This document shows positions 10,313 through 20,391 of a stretch of DNA of 64,000 bases, in pieces. The position numbers and the translations under genes were made by a program. The stretch is from Scalesia atractyloides (lineage: Eukaryota > Streptophyta > Magnoliopsida > Asterales > Asteraceae). The notes beneath the pieces were generated by a model that saw only the letters and a list, made by a program, of their open reading frames with translations, ran no database searches and had not been told where the DNA came from. The number at the start of each line of letters is the position of its first letter. Position 1 is the stretch's first letter. The DNA is taken from positions 10,797,663 to 10,861,662 of the forward strand of contig CAMTDV010000009.1 of NCBI GenBank assembly GCA_947069175.1. Reading direction: 5' to 3'.

Positions 10313-10978
10313 ATGTCATCATCATCATCGTCATCATCATCCGACAAACTTACGCCACCAAGAGCGCCAGGAAAGGCACCTATGGTGGAACCCTTACCAT
10401 CTTATGGCGTGGAAACACGCTCAGCTGCGAGGAAAAGGCTCGCTCTGGGGGAGGAGTCGTCATCACGCCCAACCATCGTTGTGCCGGTCAAACCGGTTAA
10501 CTCTGTAGAAGTAGGGAATGACCTACTTAGAAACATGATACAGAAACAACAAGAACAGTTAGAAAGAATACAGGAAACCATCCTAGCACAGGGATGGATG
10601 ATCCGACAACTGACAGGTAAAACCGACTCGCTCGAGGAAGAGCAACATACGAGTAAGATAGCTCGTAACACCTTAGCCAGAGATCTGCGTGCTGAGCAGA
10701 TAAGAGCCGACTGGCTCGAAGACAGAGTCCTGGAAAATAGTTGGAACATTCAGGAGCTAGAGCAAAATCAAGCACCTGCACCAGCACCGGCCCCTCCAGT
10801 GCCGGTAGAGGAGGATCCGGAAGAGGATCCAGAAGAGGATCCGGAAGAGGATCCAGAGGAGGACCCAGAGGAGGATCCAGAGGAGGATCCGGAGGAGGAT
10901 CCAGCTGTAGAAGCTGGAAATGCCGCGCAGGATGACGGCAACGACAGTGATTTGGGGGATGGAGACGTAGACGACTGA
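10313..10978 (+). CDS. Extra acidic coiled-coil gene between PBS and gag of element C (221 aa)
   Basis: A fully open reading frame in an element whose gag and pol are broken. Residues 1-10 are Met then Ser. Residues about 11-60 are basic and Pro/Ser-rich (PPRAPGKAPMVEPLPSYG). Residues about 68-155 are charged with heptad-like spacing (LLRNMIQKQQEQLERIQETI), likely coiled coil. Then comes a Pro/Ala hinge and about eight tandem copies of Asp-Pro-Glu-Glu (10808-10901, 12-base units such as GAGGATCCGGAA). The tail is acidic (GDGDVDD). There is no zinc finger or protease motif, so it is not gag. A separate gag starts at 11239. The start is the first ATG in the frame. I do not recognise a family; a chaperone-like or regulatory role would be a guess. 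Confidence 0.72.
   Translation: MSSSSSSSSSDKLTPPRAPGKAPMVEPLPSYGVETRSAARKRLALGEESSSRPTIVVPVKPVNSVEVGNDLLRNMIQKQQEQLERIQETILAQGWMIRQLTGKTDSLEEEQHTSKIARNTLARDLRAEQIRADWLEDRVLENSWNIQELEQNQAPAPAPAPPVPVEEDPEEDPEEDPEEDPEEDPEEDPEEDPEEDPAVEAGNAAQDDGNDSDLGDGDVDD
10808..10901 (+). repeat. 12-bp tandem repeat encoding Asp-Pro-Glu-Glu
   Basis: About eight units of GAGGATCC(G/A)GA(A/G), in frame with the 221-aa gene. Units differ only at third codon positions, so the peptide repeat is unchanged. Confidence 0.9.
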
Positions 10979-11238
10979 CACATCTCGCTTATTTTATTTA
11001 CTTTCCTCCAGTCTATTTATTTTCCAACTTGTGTTTAAACTTGAGACTTTATAGTGAATTCATATGTTTGGTTGGCACTTTGTAAGACGTTGAAACTTCA
11101 TTTAATCAAGTATTTCTTTTGACTATTTAATATATTTGAGTTGGCATAACTTGATAATTATTTAAGTACGAAGTACGATAACTATATTGGATATATAGAC
11201 TTATCGGGGTGTGTTTGTGTTGTTTTTCGAAGATCTAA

Positions 11239-12540
11239 ATGGTAACTGGACAACGTGGAAACCTTAACATGACGCCGGAAAACTAGCTGCCATGATTCAA
11301 GAGCACGTGGACGCAGCTTTAGCGGGTGTTCAGAACCAACCGGCAGGTAACCATTTATTAAATTTTCGTGGGAAAATCTAATAGTTGGGCTAGTAAAATT
11401 CCTCGCTGACTACCTGTTCTCTGTCAGCAGGAGGGGGTTTTAACCCCTACAAGATGTTCCTCGACGCGAAACCAAGCAAATTCTCGGGGGCAGAAGGACC
11501 CATTGGACTGGTCCGCTGGATCGAAAAATCTGAATCAGTATTTGAAATGTGCAATTGTCTAGAGGCCAACAAGGTCAAGTACGCAGCCTCAACACTGGAA
11601 GACGGGGCACTAACTTGGTGGAATGCACAAGTCCAAACGCGTGGACTTATTGCTGCAAATTCAATGGCCTGGGCCGAGTTCAAGGCCCTAATCAAAGAGG
11701 AGTACTGTCCACGAGACAGAGTGCAACAGTTGGAGCAAGCCTTATGGAACCACAAGATGTGGGATCTGACATCGAAGCTTACACAGCAAAACATCATGAC
11801 TTGGTATTTCTGTGTCCCGATCTGGCTAACACTGTGGAGAAACGGCTCGAGTTCTACCTTGGGGGTCTGGTCCCGGAGATTCAGCGTATGGTAATGGCTA
11901 GTAACCCTGCAACTGAACATCAAGCAATCCGATTGGCGCACAAACTCACCGATAAGGCGGTGGAACAAAAGAAGTTGCCAGCACGAGGTACAACTGAAGT
12001 TGCCCCTGACAATAAAAGAAAGTTTGAAGACTCGTCTGCTCGACAGACTTCGTCATCCAGCCGCAACAGGGGAACCAGAAACGGTTCAATCATTACAACA
12101 GCCACCGGGGTCACCAAAATCAGCCCGCCAACAACAACAACAACAACCAGAACGCAAGCGGCTATGTAGGTCGAAAGCCGCAGTGCACCCGCTGTAATCT
12201 TCATCATAACGGCCCTTGTGCCGGAAATCGCTGCCAACGATGTGGCAAGATGGGACATGCGGCAAAGGATTGTCGTGGGGAAATCATGTCCCGACAGAAC
12301 CAAAATCAACCCCAAGGCCCACAACAGGGTGTTAACCGGGGATGCTATCAGTGTGGTAGCACTGCCCACTTCAAAAGAGACTGCCCACAACTGCGTAACA
12401 ACAACAACAATGGTGGGAACAACCACAACCACAATAACTATAACAACAACAATAACAACAACAATAATGGAAATGGTGGCACAGGAGGTGCCAAAGGTCG
12501 CGCCATTTACATTGGGCCGCGGAGAGGCCAGAAACGACTC
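11239..12540 (+). pseudogene. Element C gag (with a short intron), frameshifted
   Basis: Structural protein that packages element RNA. The start is chosen at 11239 (MVTGQRGNLNMTPEN). One base is missing near 11274, after which AAMIQEHVDAALAG follows. An 84-base intron (11347-11430, GTAACC...CAGCAG) splits a Gly codon; joining the exons restores the frame into FNPYKMFLDAKP. The retrotransposon gag domain spans about 11454-11950 (FSGAEGP, WWNAQVQ, YCPRDRVQQLE), with a frame change near 11760 and another near 12040. Three zinc knuckles follow at 12184-12400: CTRCNLHHNGPC, CQRCGKMGHAAKDC and CYQCGSTAHFKRDC. An Asn-rich run follows. Frame changes again near 12520 before protease. Most breaks look like single-base indels. 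Confidence 0.82.
11347..11430 (+). other. Putative intron in element C gag
   Basis: Starts GTAACC, ends GTCAGCAG and is AT-rich. The coding frame is open on both sides (VQNQPA then GGFNPYKMF) and the splice completes a split Gly codon. Within the intron the frame would be broken. Confidence 0.65.
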
Positions 12541-14462
12541 GAACGTGGTCACCGGTAAGTTTCCCCTTAATGAACATTTTGCTACTGTGCTTTTTGATAC
12601 GGGTGCGGATAGGAGTTTTATATCTGAGTCTTTTAGGAAGAACCTAAATCTCACGCCTAAACCCTTAGAGACCCCTTATGTCATAGAACTAGCAGATGGT
12701 AAATCCGTAGATGTGACCCATATAGTATCCGGCTGTCAACTCAAACTCGCGGGTCACACCTTTACCATTGATCTGATGACAACTACCCTGGGTAGTTTTG
12801 ACGTGGTAGTCGGAATGGACTGGCTATCCGACGTCCGAGCTGAAGTTCTCTGCTTCGAAAAATCTATCCGTATTCCGCTCTCTAATGACGAAATCTTGAC
12901 GGTGCAAGGCGAGAAGGCAAGCGCCGTCACCAACATCATCTCTTACATGCAAGCGCAGAAGTATCTTCGGAGAAAGAACTCCTTCGCCTTACTCACACTG
13001 GTTACCGAACAGCCTAAGGACGAGAAACGTATAGAAGACATCCCTGTCGTCCGTGATTTTTCCGATGTATTCCCAGAGGAATTACCTGGTCTTCCACCCC
13101 ATCGACAATTGGAGTTTGAAATTGAATTGGCGAACCATGCAACTCCTATCGCCAAGGCCCCATACCGCCTAGCTCCAGCCGAGCTGCAGGAGCTGTCTAC
13201 CCAACTTCAGAACTGTTAGAAAAGGGATTTATCCGACCAAGCGCTTCGCCATGGGGAGCTCCAGTCCTTTTTGTCAAGAAGAAGGACGGGACCTTCCGCA
13301 TGTGCATCGACTACAGGGAACTCAACAAGGTTACTGTCAAGAACCGATACCCGTTACCTCGCATCGACGATCTCTTCGACCAACTTCAAGGGTCAAGCTA
13401 CTACTCCAAGATTGACCTACGGTCCGGTTACCACCAGCTACGCGTCAGGGAGGAGGATATCGCTAAGACGGCATTTCGTACTCGGTATGGCCATTATGAG
13501 TTCTTGGTCATGCCCTTCGGTCTCACCAACGTACCCACGGTGTTCATGGACCTCATGAACCGTGTGTGTAAACCATACCTCGACAAATTTGTCATTGTGT
13601 TCATCGATGACATACTCATCTACTCTAAAAGTGAAGAAGAACATGCTGAACATCTACGATTACTGTTAGGATTACTTCAACAGGAGAAGCTATATGCCAA
13701 GCTTTCAAAGTGTGATTTCTGGATTCGAGAAGTTCAGTTTCTTGGGCATATCGTAAATGAAAAGGGTATCCACGTAGACCCTGCCAAGATGAAGCCATCA
13801 AAAACTGGGAAGCACCCAGGACACCGACGGAGATCCGCCAATTTTTGGGTTTGGCTGGTTACTACAAACGTTTCATCGAGGGATTTTCAAAGATCGCACA
13901 ACCGCTTACTACCCTCATCCAGAAAGGCATCAAGTATGCTTGGGGTGACAAGCAGGAAGTAGCATTTCAATTGCTAAAGCAGAAACTTTGCAGTGCACCC
14001 ATTATGTCCTTGCCGGAAGGGACAGATGACTTTGTAGTATATTGTGATGCTTCCATTCAGGGGTTGGGATGCGTACTCATGCAACGCGATAAGGTCATCG
14101 CGTATGCGTCGCGACAACTGAAGGTTCACGAGAAAAACTACACGACGCATGACCTGGAATTGGGAGCAGTAGTGTTTGCACTTAAGATTTGGAGACACTA
14201 CCTCTATGGAACGAAGTGCACAATCTTTACAGACCACAAGAGCCTCCAACACATCTTTGATCAGAAGGAGTTGAACATGCGACAGCGTCGCTGGGTCGAA
14301 CTCTTGAACGATTATGAGTGTGCCATTCGGTATCACCCGGGTAAAGCTAACGTGGTAGCTGATGCCCTCAGTAGGAAGGAACACTTGAAACCTCGCCGTG
14401 TACGAGCATTACAACTCACTATTCATTCGGGCTACCCGAACAAATACGCGACGCCCAGTTAG
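12541..14462 (+). pseudogene. Element C protease, reverse transcriptase and RNase H, frameshifted
   Basis: Polyprotein part that matures proteins and copies RNA into DNA. The protease has the active site LFDTGADRSF (Asp codon 12596-12598) and VVGMDWL. RT runs from about 13060 (FPEELPGLPP) through KKKDGTFRMCIDYRELNK to the catalytic FIDDILIYS (13600-13626). RNase H has VVYCDASIQGLG, FTDHKSLQHIF and HPGKANVVADALSRK (about 14030-14380). Breaks are single-base losses near 13209 (giving a TAG in LLEKG), near 13793 and near 14432, all easily seen against the same motifs in D and H. Catalytic residues themselves are intact. Confidence 0.85.
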
Positions 14463-15640
14463 AAGCAGTTAAGGAGGAAAACATCAAGGCCGAATCGGTG
14501 GGAAAAATGGAACGCGATTGGGAAGTAAAACCCAATGGAGCCCGGTATTTCATGAATCGCATATGGGTACCTATCTACGGAAACCTCAGAGAGCTAGTCA
14601 TGGACGAAGCTCACAAATCCCGATACTCTGTCCATCCTGGTTCGGATAAGATGTATCAAGACCTTAAAGCTGCGTATTGGTGGCCCAACATGAAAGCTGA
14701 TATAGCCACCTACGTGAGTAAGTGTTTGACTTGTGCAAAAGTCAAGGTAGAGTATCAAAAGCCATCGGGACTACTTCAACAACCTGAGATCCCAGTGTGG
14801 AAATGGGACCAGATCTCGATGGACTTCATCACTAAACTTCCGCGAACTTTGGGTGGTTGCGATACCATCTGGGTGATTGTGGATCGTTTAACTAAGTCCG
14901 CACACTTCCTAGCTATTAAAGAAACAGATAAGATGGAGAAGTTGACTCGCATCTACATTAAGGAAGTAGTTTCTCGGCACGGAGTGCCAACATCCATCAT
15001 CTCAGACAGAGATGCTCGCTTCACGTCCAACTTCTGGCAATCACTTCAGAAAGCGTTGGGAACACGCTTAGATATGAGCACAGCCTATCACCCTCAGACT
15101 GATGGTCAAAGCGAAAGGACCATACAGACCTTGGAAGACATGCTTAGGGCATGCATAGTAGACTTTGGAAATAGTTGGGAAATCCACCTGCCTTTAGTGG
15201 AATTCTCATATAACAACAGTTATCACACGAGTATTTCGGCAGCACCGTTTGAGGCATTATACGGTCGTAAATGTAGATCACCAGTCTGTTGGGCAGAAGT
15301 CGGTGACAGTCAACTCACAGGCCCTGAGTTAATACTTGAGGCTACTGAAAAGATTGTACAAATCAGAAACCGCATGGCGGCGGCACGAGATCGACAGAAA
15401 AGCTACGCTGATCAACGACGCAAACCGCTCGAATTTCAAGTAGGCGACCGCGTCCTACAAAAGGTGTCACCCTGGAAGGGTGTAATCCGCTTCGGAAAAC
15501 GAGGCAAACTAAACCCACGGTACGTAGGTCCGTTTGTGATCTTGAAACGTATCGGACCCGTAGCTTATCAATTAGACCTTCCTGCCGAACTCTGTGGAGT
15601 TCACAACGTATTTCACGTGTCACATAACTATTCGGTAACT
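14463..15640 (+). pseudogene. Element C integrase, 3' end deleted
   Basis: One long open stretch (readable from 14498). H2C2 zinc finger: HKSRYSVHPGSDKM with CLTCAKVK. The core has MDFITKLPRT (first Asp), ISDRDARFTSNF (second Asp) and PQTDGQSERT (catalytic Glu, codon 15113-15115), so the DDE triad is complete. The C-terminal GPY/F-like region (RYVGPFVILKRIGPVAYQLDLP) reaches VHNVFHVSH and then joins directly to LTR sequence at about 15619. The chromodomain expected after this point, as in D and H, is gone, as are the purine tract and the first part of the 3' LTR. Confidence 0.85.
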
Positions 15641-16574
15641 AAGTTAATGTTAATGTAACGTTATGGTCACTAAGCAGCTATATCACTTAAGTCCTCGTCA
15701 ATCTCTCGGATCGTTAGTATTGGGTTTTAATAGCGGGGGAATTATAAGTAGTACTACTGGGCCCGACAAGCCCCATCCGAGCTAGTCGCGCTAGCCGACC
15801 GGGTATGGTCAACGGGTGAATAATTTGGCCTAACTTCGCCATGGTCAGTGATAGGCCTGGCAACACGGAGGCACAACAGTCAGCTTCGATCGCGAACACT
15901 TACGTGACATGACTTTAGGCTAGCTACCTATATATGTTAACATTGAACTTAATTACGAATCAACTATATTATCCCGGGTTAGGGATAATGGAAACAACAA
16001 CTATATTATCCTGGGTTAGGGATAATGGAAACAACAACTTTATTATTCCGGGTTTGGAATAATGGAACCAACATTATTATTATTCCGGGTTGGGAATAAT
16101 GGAACTAAATCGTTATCCCGGGTTAGGGATAACGGGGAAACAAACTCATAACCGAACAAACGAATTTATGAAAACCTGTGAACTCACTCATCTTTAATGT
16201 TGACACTTGTTTCTTTACATGTTTCTCAGGACGCTAGGAGCTCTAGGTGCACTCACACGCATTGAACAAGACATCTTTTATCGAGTCTCATTTACAAACA
16301 TTGTTTTGGGTTTTTCATTTGTTTTGGCGTTTATGTTGGCGCCCGTTTCACTACTTATTTTATGCTTCCGCTCAACCATAAAAACTAATGCTTCCGCTAA
16401 ACATTGGTAACTAACTAAGACAATATAAAATCTACGATGAATGGTTAAACAAATGATTTTTGGAAAACGTATTATCAAATCATATAGAGTCGTTCGACGT
16501 ACTAGTGTTTCAGATTCTGGTTTGTTCACACGCCTCGCGGTAAAACTCCGCAAGTGGAAATTGAGGGTGTGACA
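15619..16574 (+). repeat. Truncated 3' LTR of element C
   Basis: 956 bp matching 9148-10106 of the 5' LTR. The join to pol lies in GTCAC, which is also in the LTR at 9148-9152, so the deletion probably used 4-5 bases of microhomology. The right end (GGTGTGACA) and the AAATA duplication are intact. Confidence 0.9.
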
Positions 16575-16599
16575 AAATAATTCATTGTTTCAGTAAGGC

Positions 16600-16712
16600 G
16601 GTTACGGAACGCAAGCCATCCTGGTTACGGTCCGTAATCATTCAAAATCTGTGGGCGCCTAAAGGCCTTACGAACCGCAAGGCTTATCCCTTACGGTCCG
16701 TAAGGGACTGCA
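16600..16712. repeat. Palindrome cluster around TTACGG(T/A)CCG in the D LTR
   Basis: Repeated inverted pairs: GGTTACGGAACGCAAG with GGTTACGGTCCGTAA, then CCTTACGAACCGCAAG with CTTACGGTCCGTAAG, itself a perfect palindrome. A further pair is in LTR piece 1 (about 7336-7373). They sit 150-260 bases upstream of the TATA box. The same set is at 36470-36650. Confidence 0.8.
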
Positions 16713-16857
16713 AGTGGCAGTTTGCTTGGCAGCTTCCTGCCCTACCATCTAGCTCGCCATTGCCACTCCTTTAGCTGTGTGTGCCACGACATGGAACACT
16801 TGGGGACCAGCTAAGACACCCCTAACACCTGGCACCACCTCCATGCTTCCTCCTCAC

Positions 16858-16865
16858 TATATAAG
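16858..16865 (+). promoter_or_regulatory. TATA box in D 5' LTR
   Basis: CACTATATAAGGGCACC, a strong plant TATA match, conserved at 36796-36803 in the 3' LTR. Confidence 0.7.
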
Positions 16866-17034
16866 GGCACCGTCTAAGCCTCACCAACTTGCTCATCCTT
16901 TCCTCTTTCTCTCTATTGCTCACTTGGAGGTTCCTGAGCTCATTGGGTACTTCCTCTGAGTTTCTTAGTCATCCTTGGTTCACTTGTAAGTGTTCCAACC
17001 TTCTCTTTTCAGTTTTAGTAGGATTTAAGCCAAA

Positions 17035-17064
17035 GTCAAAGCGTTGATGTAAAAACGCTTTGAC
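17035..17064. repeat. Perfect 11-bp stem hairpin shared by D and H LTRs
   Basis: Arms GTCAAAGCGTT and AACGCTTTGAC with an 8-base loop, about 175 bases downstream of the TATA box, so probably in the transcript. The same arms occur at 36974-37003, 45622-45651 and 54796-54825, although loops and flanks vary. Confidence 0.85.
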
Positions 17065-17559
17065 CTTGAGCTAAGACCATTATGGTCCAGCCAATGTTCC
17101 TAACGATCATGGCTACGTGATCGTAATAAGGTAGGTGTTAATCCCTCAAGAGGCTACCTCCTGATTACCACGTTTGCTTGGTCAATTGACGAGTCAAAGT
17201 TAAGTTAATAAAAAGTCAAACGGGTCAGTTTTGAAATAAATTCATAACTAGTAATGTAGGTGTTATAAAATCTGTTTTGACACTCTAATAACTTGGTAAT
17301 AATTATAAGAACATGTGGGAACATGTTCGGCTCGTCAATTAAGGTCTAAGGTCGGTTCGCAACCGAAAGTCGTGAAGTTTGACTTCTGCGTTGACTTTCA
17401 GTTCTGACCCGAATTAGCAATCTTTGAAACTCAAACTAGGTTGCATTATGACCATGGTATGTTGTAGTATAACCCTCTAGAGTTATATTACCTGGTCATG
17501 TAGTAATCCGAGTTTTTACACAAGTATCCGTTAAATATACCAATGTTTGCAAAAAGGCC

Positions 17560-18380
17560 CCTAATGTATAAAAATAAGGTTTTAACCATTAACAAGCACA
17601 TAAATGAGTTGTAAACTGAATTGTTAAACTAATGAACTTATTTTGATCTTAGTAACCTGGTCATGAACTATGTTTTCATTATTTAAGGTAATTAACACGT
17701 TTAAAGTGACCAAATCGCCCTTTTAGCGTATAAAATGGTTTAAACATAAACTTGACATCAAAACTCATTACCAACTGATGTAATATCATTATTCGATTAT
17801 TTGGGATGTTTATTCAGGTTGCAAACTGAGTTTAAGCTCTAGTTTGCATATTATGTCCTTAAATGACGATATTGCCCTTTCGGCACTTCAAATGGGTTTT
17901 AAAACATTTTAATGGACCAAAACCTTATACTTACTGATGTAATATATAAATTAACATATTTTGGTCATACAAACTTGGTCACAACAATATTTTCACTTAA
18001 ATACCATTTAAATCGTCATTTAGCGACTTTAATCGCCGTTTCGGCGCACAATATGGTTTAAAACCATATTAGAACATCAAGGCTTGACACCTACTGATTC
18101 TAAAACATATTTCAAATTATTACTAGTAGGTACATGTCCCAAACTCAGATTCCCAAATAAGTTATCAATTATATGTGAAATGACCAAAATGCCCTTTTCG
18201 GGACATAATTTGGTCTTAAACTATAAACCACACATATAATTGATATCCTACTGATATAACATCATAAAATAAGTGTTTCTACAGAACATTTATGACCGTA
18301 ACATCAGTTTACATATAAACCCATTTATTATGTTGTAAAATGACCAAATTGCCCTTTTGAGGCATAATTCGAATTTAAAA
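17560..18380. repeat. About six degenerate units of about 155 bp in the D LTR
   Basis: Units are recognised by a block like ATGACCAAA(A/T)TGCCCTTTT...TAAA. Block positions are near 17568, 17706, 17864, 18016, 18176 and 18334, so spacing is about 138-160 bp. Between blocks the phrase CTGATGTAATAT or CTGATATAACAT recurs. The same array is in the 3' LTR (about 37490-38360) but is absent from the related H LTR. Confidence 0.7.
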
Positions 18381-18900
18381 CCATAACGGGCTGAATTATT
18401 GATATCTTACTGATATCTTACTGATATCTTAACATATCTTAAACATAATGGCATATGGAACTTGTACATACCCGGTTACCCGGTTTCGCTTATATGTGTA
18501 TGGTTAAGCCTTACGTGACCATTCTACGTAATTTAACCGAACGGGTTTAACCATAGCAAATTATTCCCAAATTCTAGAATGTAAAATGGTAACCCATATT
18601 ATACAAGTCCTAGTACTTTTCGGGTCCAAAATACATTCTTTTCCGGTCATTGATGTACACAAAATGCAACATATAAATTACATCAAATGAGGCATAAAAC
18701 TAACCCTTTTTAGTACTAAAGTTGGAAAAAGCATGTTTGTTTGTTCCTTTTGTATTTTCAGAATAAAAAGAGCTTAAACGAACAACAGAAGCAAATAAGC
18801 AGCTAAAACCAACATAAATACAGAAAGAAGGAATAACAAGCCATGCCTGACCCCTCACCAACACCCCAAAAGACAAAAAAAACAGATCACAGAAGATGAG

Positions 18901-19157
18901 CACGGGCCGTGTCCACCAAGCACGGGGCGTGGTCAAGCCCTTCACTACAAGACAAAACATTCAGAAGCTTCCACGCCCACCACGAGGCCGTGTCCAGAGT
19001 AACACGGACCGTGCTCAACTATAAGATTTACAGAATCTGGATAGTACAAGGAACAGTTGACCACGGGGTCGTGTGGGGCCCTCTGCTGACAAATGCAATT
19101 AATGAAGAAAGAGAAGGATGTTGGCCACGGGCCATGTCCGCGGGACACGGAGCCGTG
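18901..19157. repeat. CACGGGGCCGTG-type palindrome array in the E 5' LTR promoter region
   Basis: Units at 18901, 18921, 18981, 19003, 19062, 19125 and 19146 of the form CACGG-(N1-2)-CCGTG or one-base variants (CACGGGGCGTG, CACGGGCCATG). The last unit ends 20 bases before the TATA box. Units tend to come in pairs about 20 bases apart with CAA/CCA-containing spacers. Confidence 0.88.
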
Positions 19158-19176
19158 GTCGGGCTTCTGTTCAGAG

Positions 19177-19184
19177 TATAAATA
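19177..19184 (+). promoter_or_regulatory. TATA box in E 5' LTR
   Basis: GTATAAATAGGGG, conserved in the 3' LTR at 24772-24779. Confidence 0.65.
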
Positions 19185-20256
19185 GGGGTGCTAGGTTACC
19201 CACAAAGGCATCCCTTGGCAAACCACTTCTCTCTCACTTTGCCACCACTCCACCACCACTACAACACCAACACCCACCACCCTCATCCATCTTCCATCTT
19301 TAGAGTGTGTAGTAGTCTCGGGATCCAAGATAGATTGTAAGGGTTCTTGTCAAACAAAGGCCAAGCTTGGCTAAATTCCTTACATCACTTGGTGAAGACT
19401 AATCTTTTATGCATTACTTTTAGTTTTTAATCTTTCGGCACTTTTTATTTGGGTTTGTATTAATGACTTTAATAACTAGTTTCTTATGTTGAAAGTGAAT
19501 TTTCTAAACCATTTCTTCATGATGTCATTGATTTGCTCATTCGTGTCTCGTTCAGTGTATATATCCTGTGAGGACTTGGTTCAAGCCTATTAGGTCCTCC
19601 TTCAATGCTCAACGGGTATTGGATGGCGGGGGCGCGAATGGCTTGAACCCCTCATATGTAAACTACTATTAATATTTTAAACCGGCTACTTGGGATTGTA
19701 TCCCTGCTGACTCAAACCACTTAGCCGAGGGTAACGTCACCTTCAAAAGAGGGGCCTACCACTTTTCGCATTAATGACTTACTTAATTGTCTTCCAAATT
19801 GTATCCTTGCTGACTCAAACCACTAGGTTGAGGGTAACGTCACCTTCAAAAGAGTGGCCTACTACTATAACTAAGATAATCTCTTAAAAAGTCCGAAAGT
19901 GCGAAAACTATCAAAGGATGCATAAAAGAGAAGTTGGATCCAAGTGATTCTATCTTGTCTATTTGTATTTCATTTTATTTTTTTTATTTTTTTTACTTAT
20001 CTTTGTGTTTTAAAACTTTTATCAAAAATTTTGATTGATTAGACGTTGACGATAAACCGGTACTAAAAGCTCTTGTGTCCTTAGACGACTTCGGTATCTT
20101 ACCAACGCTATACTACGCTCACGATGGGTGCACTTGCCCAAGTGTGTGTTTAGTGTTAGTAGAATATCGTGTTTTATAGGTTTAAAACTTGACTATGCGT
20201 AAAATGTACTAAAAATGACAATAAAAATATAGTACGCTTAGCACACACCAAGTTTT

Positions 20257-20274
20257 TGGCGCCATTGCCGAGGA
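20257..20274 (+). other. Primer binding site of element E
   Basis: TGGCGCCATTGCCGAGGA, seven bases after the LTR end. It is close to the Asp-tRNA type PBS (TGGCGCCGTTGCCGGGGA) known in Athila and Tat elements. Confidence 0.8.
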
Positions 20275-20391
20275 CACAAGGATTTTGAGAAAGTTTAAAC
20301 TCAACGACCTAATTATTTTTAACAAATTTTTCTTTTTCTTTTTAGAAAATTTTTGAATTTTTAGGAAATCTGCTTTTCTGCAGCTGTGCAG

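Larger units (their letters stand above)
7381..16574 (+). mobile_element. Element C: Tekay-like retrotransposon inserted in the D 5' LTR
   Basis: Starts TGTGACATCC and ends GGTGTGACA, flanked by AAATA at 7376-7380 and 16575-16579. Parts: 5' LTR (7381-10106), PBS complementary to initiator Met tRNA (10109-10123), an extra acidic gene, gag with an intron, protease, RT, RNase H, integrase, and a 3' LTR missing its first 1.77 kb. The two LTR segments that can be compared differ at about nine positions in about 957 bases by eye, so the insertion is young. Confidence 0.92.
16580..18650 (+). repeat. Element D 5' LTR, piece 2
   Basis: Resumes after the AAATA duplication with ATTCATTGTTTCAG and matches 36519 onward of the 3' LTR. 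It contains the ACGGTCCGT palindromes (16600-16712), a TATA box (16858-16865), a conserved hairpin (17035-17064) and six degenerate units of about 155 bp (17560-18380). It ends at the GTCAT target of element E. Confidence 0.9.
18651..20250 (+). repeat. 5' LTR of element E
   Basis: 1600 bp. TATA box at 19177-19184 (TATAAATA). Seven CACGG...CCGTG-type palindromes lie just upstream (18901-19157). A duplicated segment of about 110-125 bp lies at about 19687-19760 and 19799-19865 (GGGTAACGTCACCTTCAAAA). Relative to the 3' LTR it lacks about 71 bp between two TGTCT words near 19546, one palindrome unit near 19062, and a short piece near 19797. Confidence 0.9.

Noticed and set aside
10757..10983. 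Two minus-strand frames of about 70 aa with Ser/Gly or Leu/Trp repeats
   Set aside because: They read the 12-bp Asp-Pro-Glu-Glu repeat on the opposite strand.
11447..11968. A 173-aa reading frame on the minus strand
   Set aside because: Antisense shadow of the element C gag domain; no motif and no splice or regulatory support.
11920..12654. A 244-aa reading frame on the minus strand
   Set aside because: It lies opposite gag and its long Val/Ile runs come from the Asn-rich repeats of the zinc-knuckle linker.
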